Of a stretch of 64,000 nucleotides of DNA, positions 63,895-64,000 are shown one piece after another. Under the pieces are notes generated by a model. That model was not told the DNA's origin. It was given only the letters and a program-made list of their open reading frames with translations, and did no database searches. How positions within the stretch are numbered: the stretch's first letter is position 1; each line of letters opens with the position of its first letter. Origin of the DNA: Hemicordylus capensis. Lineage: Eukaryota; Chordata; Lepidosauria; Squamata; Cordylidae. The stretch spans positions 5,532,001 to 5,596,000 of the forward strand of contig NC_069671.1 of NCBI RefSeq assembly GCF_027244095.1. The letters are read 5' to 3'. A program made the translations under genes and the position numbers.

Positions 63895-64000
63895 AAATGT
63901 TTATATACTGCTTTTCCACAAAGGTTCCTAAAGCATCTTACAAAGGAAGGAAGGAAGGAAGACTCCCTGTCCCCAAAGGGCTCACCATCTTAAAAAGAAG
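63895..64000 (-). mobile_element. Family A repeat, cut by the window end
   Basis: TATACTGCTTTTCCACAAAG, a short GGAA run at 63,942-63,960 and CCCTGTCCCCAAAGGGCTCA. Confidence 0.85.

Overview
The window looks like nuclear DNA of a squamate reptile (a lizard-type genome). The evidence is the repeat set: an RTE-BovB LINE, CR1 and L2-type LINE ends, a Dong/R4-type LINE, tRNA-derived SINEs with BovB-like tails (Sauria-SINE type), a second tRNA SINE of the type often called Squam, and many copies of a 5S rRNA/tRNA chimeric SINE. Microsatellites are abundant. I cannot place it below Squamata with confidence. I found no convincing host protein-coding gene, no intact tRNA, rRNA or snRNA gene, and nothing bacterial. 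The window is best read as intergenic or intronic DNA. Most open frames are repeat-derived or chance frames. One 72-nt splice-flanked open frame at 43,988-44,059 is kept as a weak exon candidate.

Layout: 1-5,040 holds mostly unassigned DNA, a SINE nested in a possible DNA transposon, a (TTA)n run and a 1-kb minisatellite of 51-53 bp units. 5,040-13,000 holds a decayed BovB, a cluster of three SINEs, L2-type LINE ends, and a CR1 copy split by three SINEs. 13,000-26,300 is dense in SINEs with hAT-like short DNA transposons, a CR1 3' end and a four-level nest at 24,826-25,742. 26,300-31,250 is mainly unassigned DNA. 31,270-32,820 is a 5'-truncated Dong/R4-type LINE whose zinc knuckle and restriction-like endonuclease region are readable. 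32,820-43,000 is a SINE and hAT mosaic with Sauria-type SINEs in tandem. 43,000-52,300 has compound microsatellites, a candidate solo LTR and more SINEs. 52,335-52,394 holds a 27-nt U6 snRNA 5' fragment between 15-bp direct repeats. 52,500-64,000 holds a CR1 tail, a second R4 end, fold-back elements, and long repeat-free stretches that may be conserved regulatory DNA.

How the parts relate: the main story is retroposon evolution. The commonest SINE joins a 5S-like head to a tRNA unit and a body shared with plain tRNA-headed SINEs. Its 3' tail resembles the tail of the local CR1 family and ends in a similar octamer, so CR1 is the likely partner LINE. Older-looking copies keep a full tRNA segment and commoner copies have lost most of it, and one nest places a short-form copy inside a long-form copy. 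Both R4 fragments abut (TAA)n tails of other retroposons, as expected for the TAA target preference of Dong elements. Repeat-free blocks at about 15.9-16.5, 19.1-20.1, 34.2-34.4, 54.9-55.5, 58.1-58.5 and 60.9-61.4 kb are the best places to look for conserved non-coding elements.
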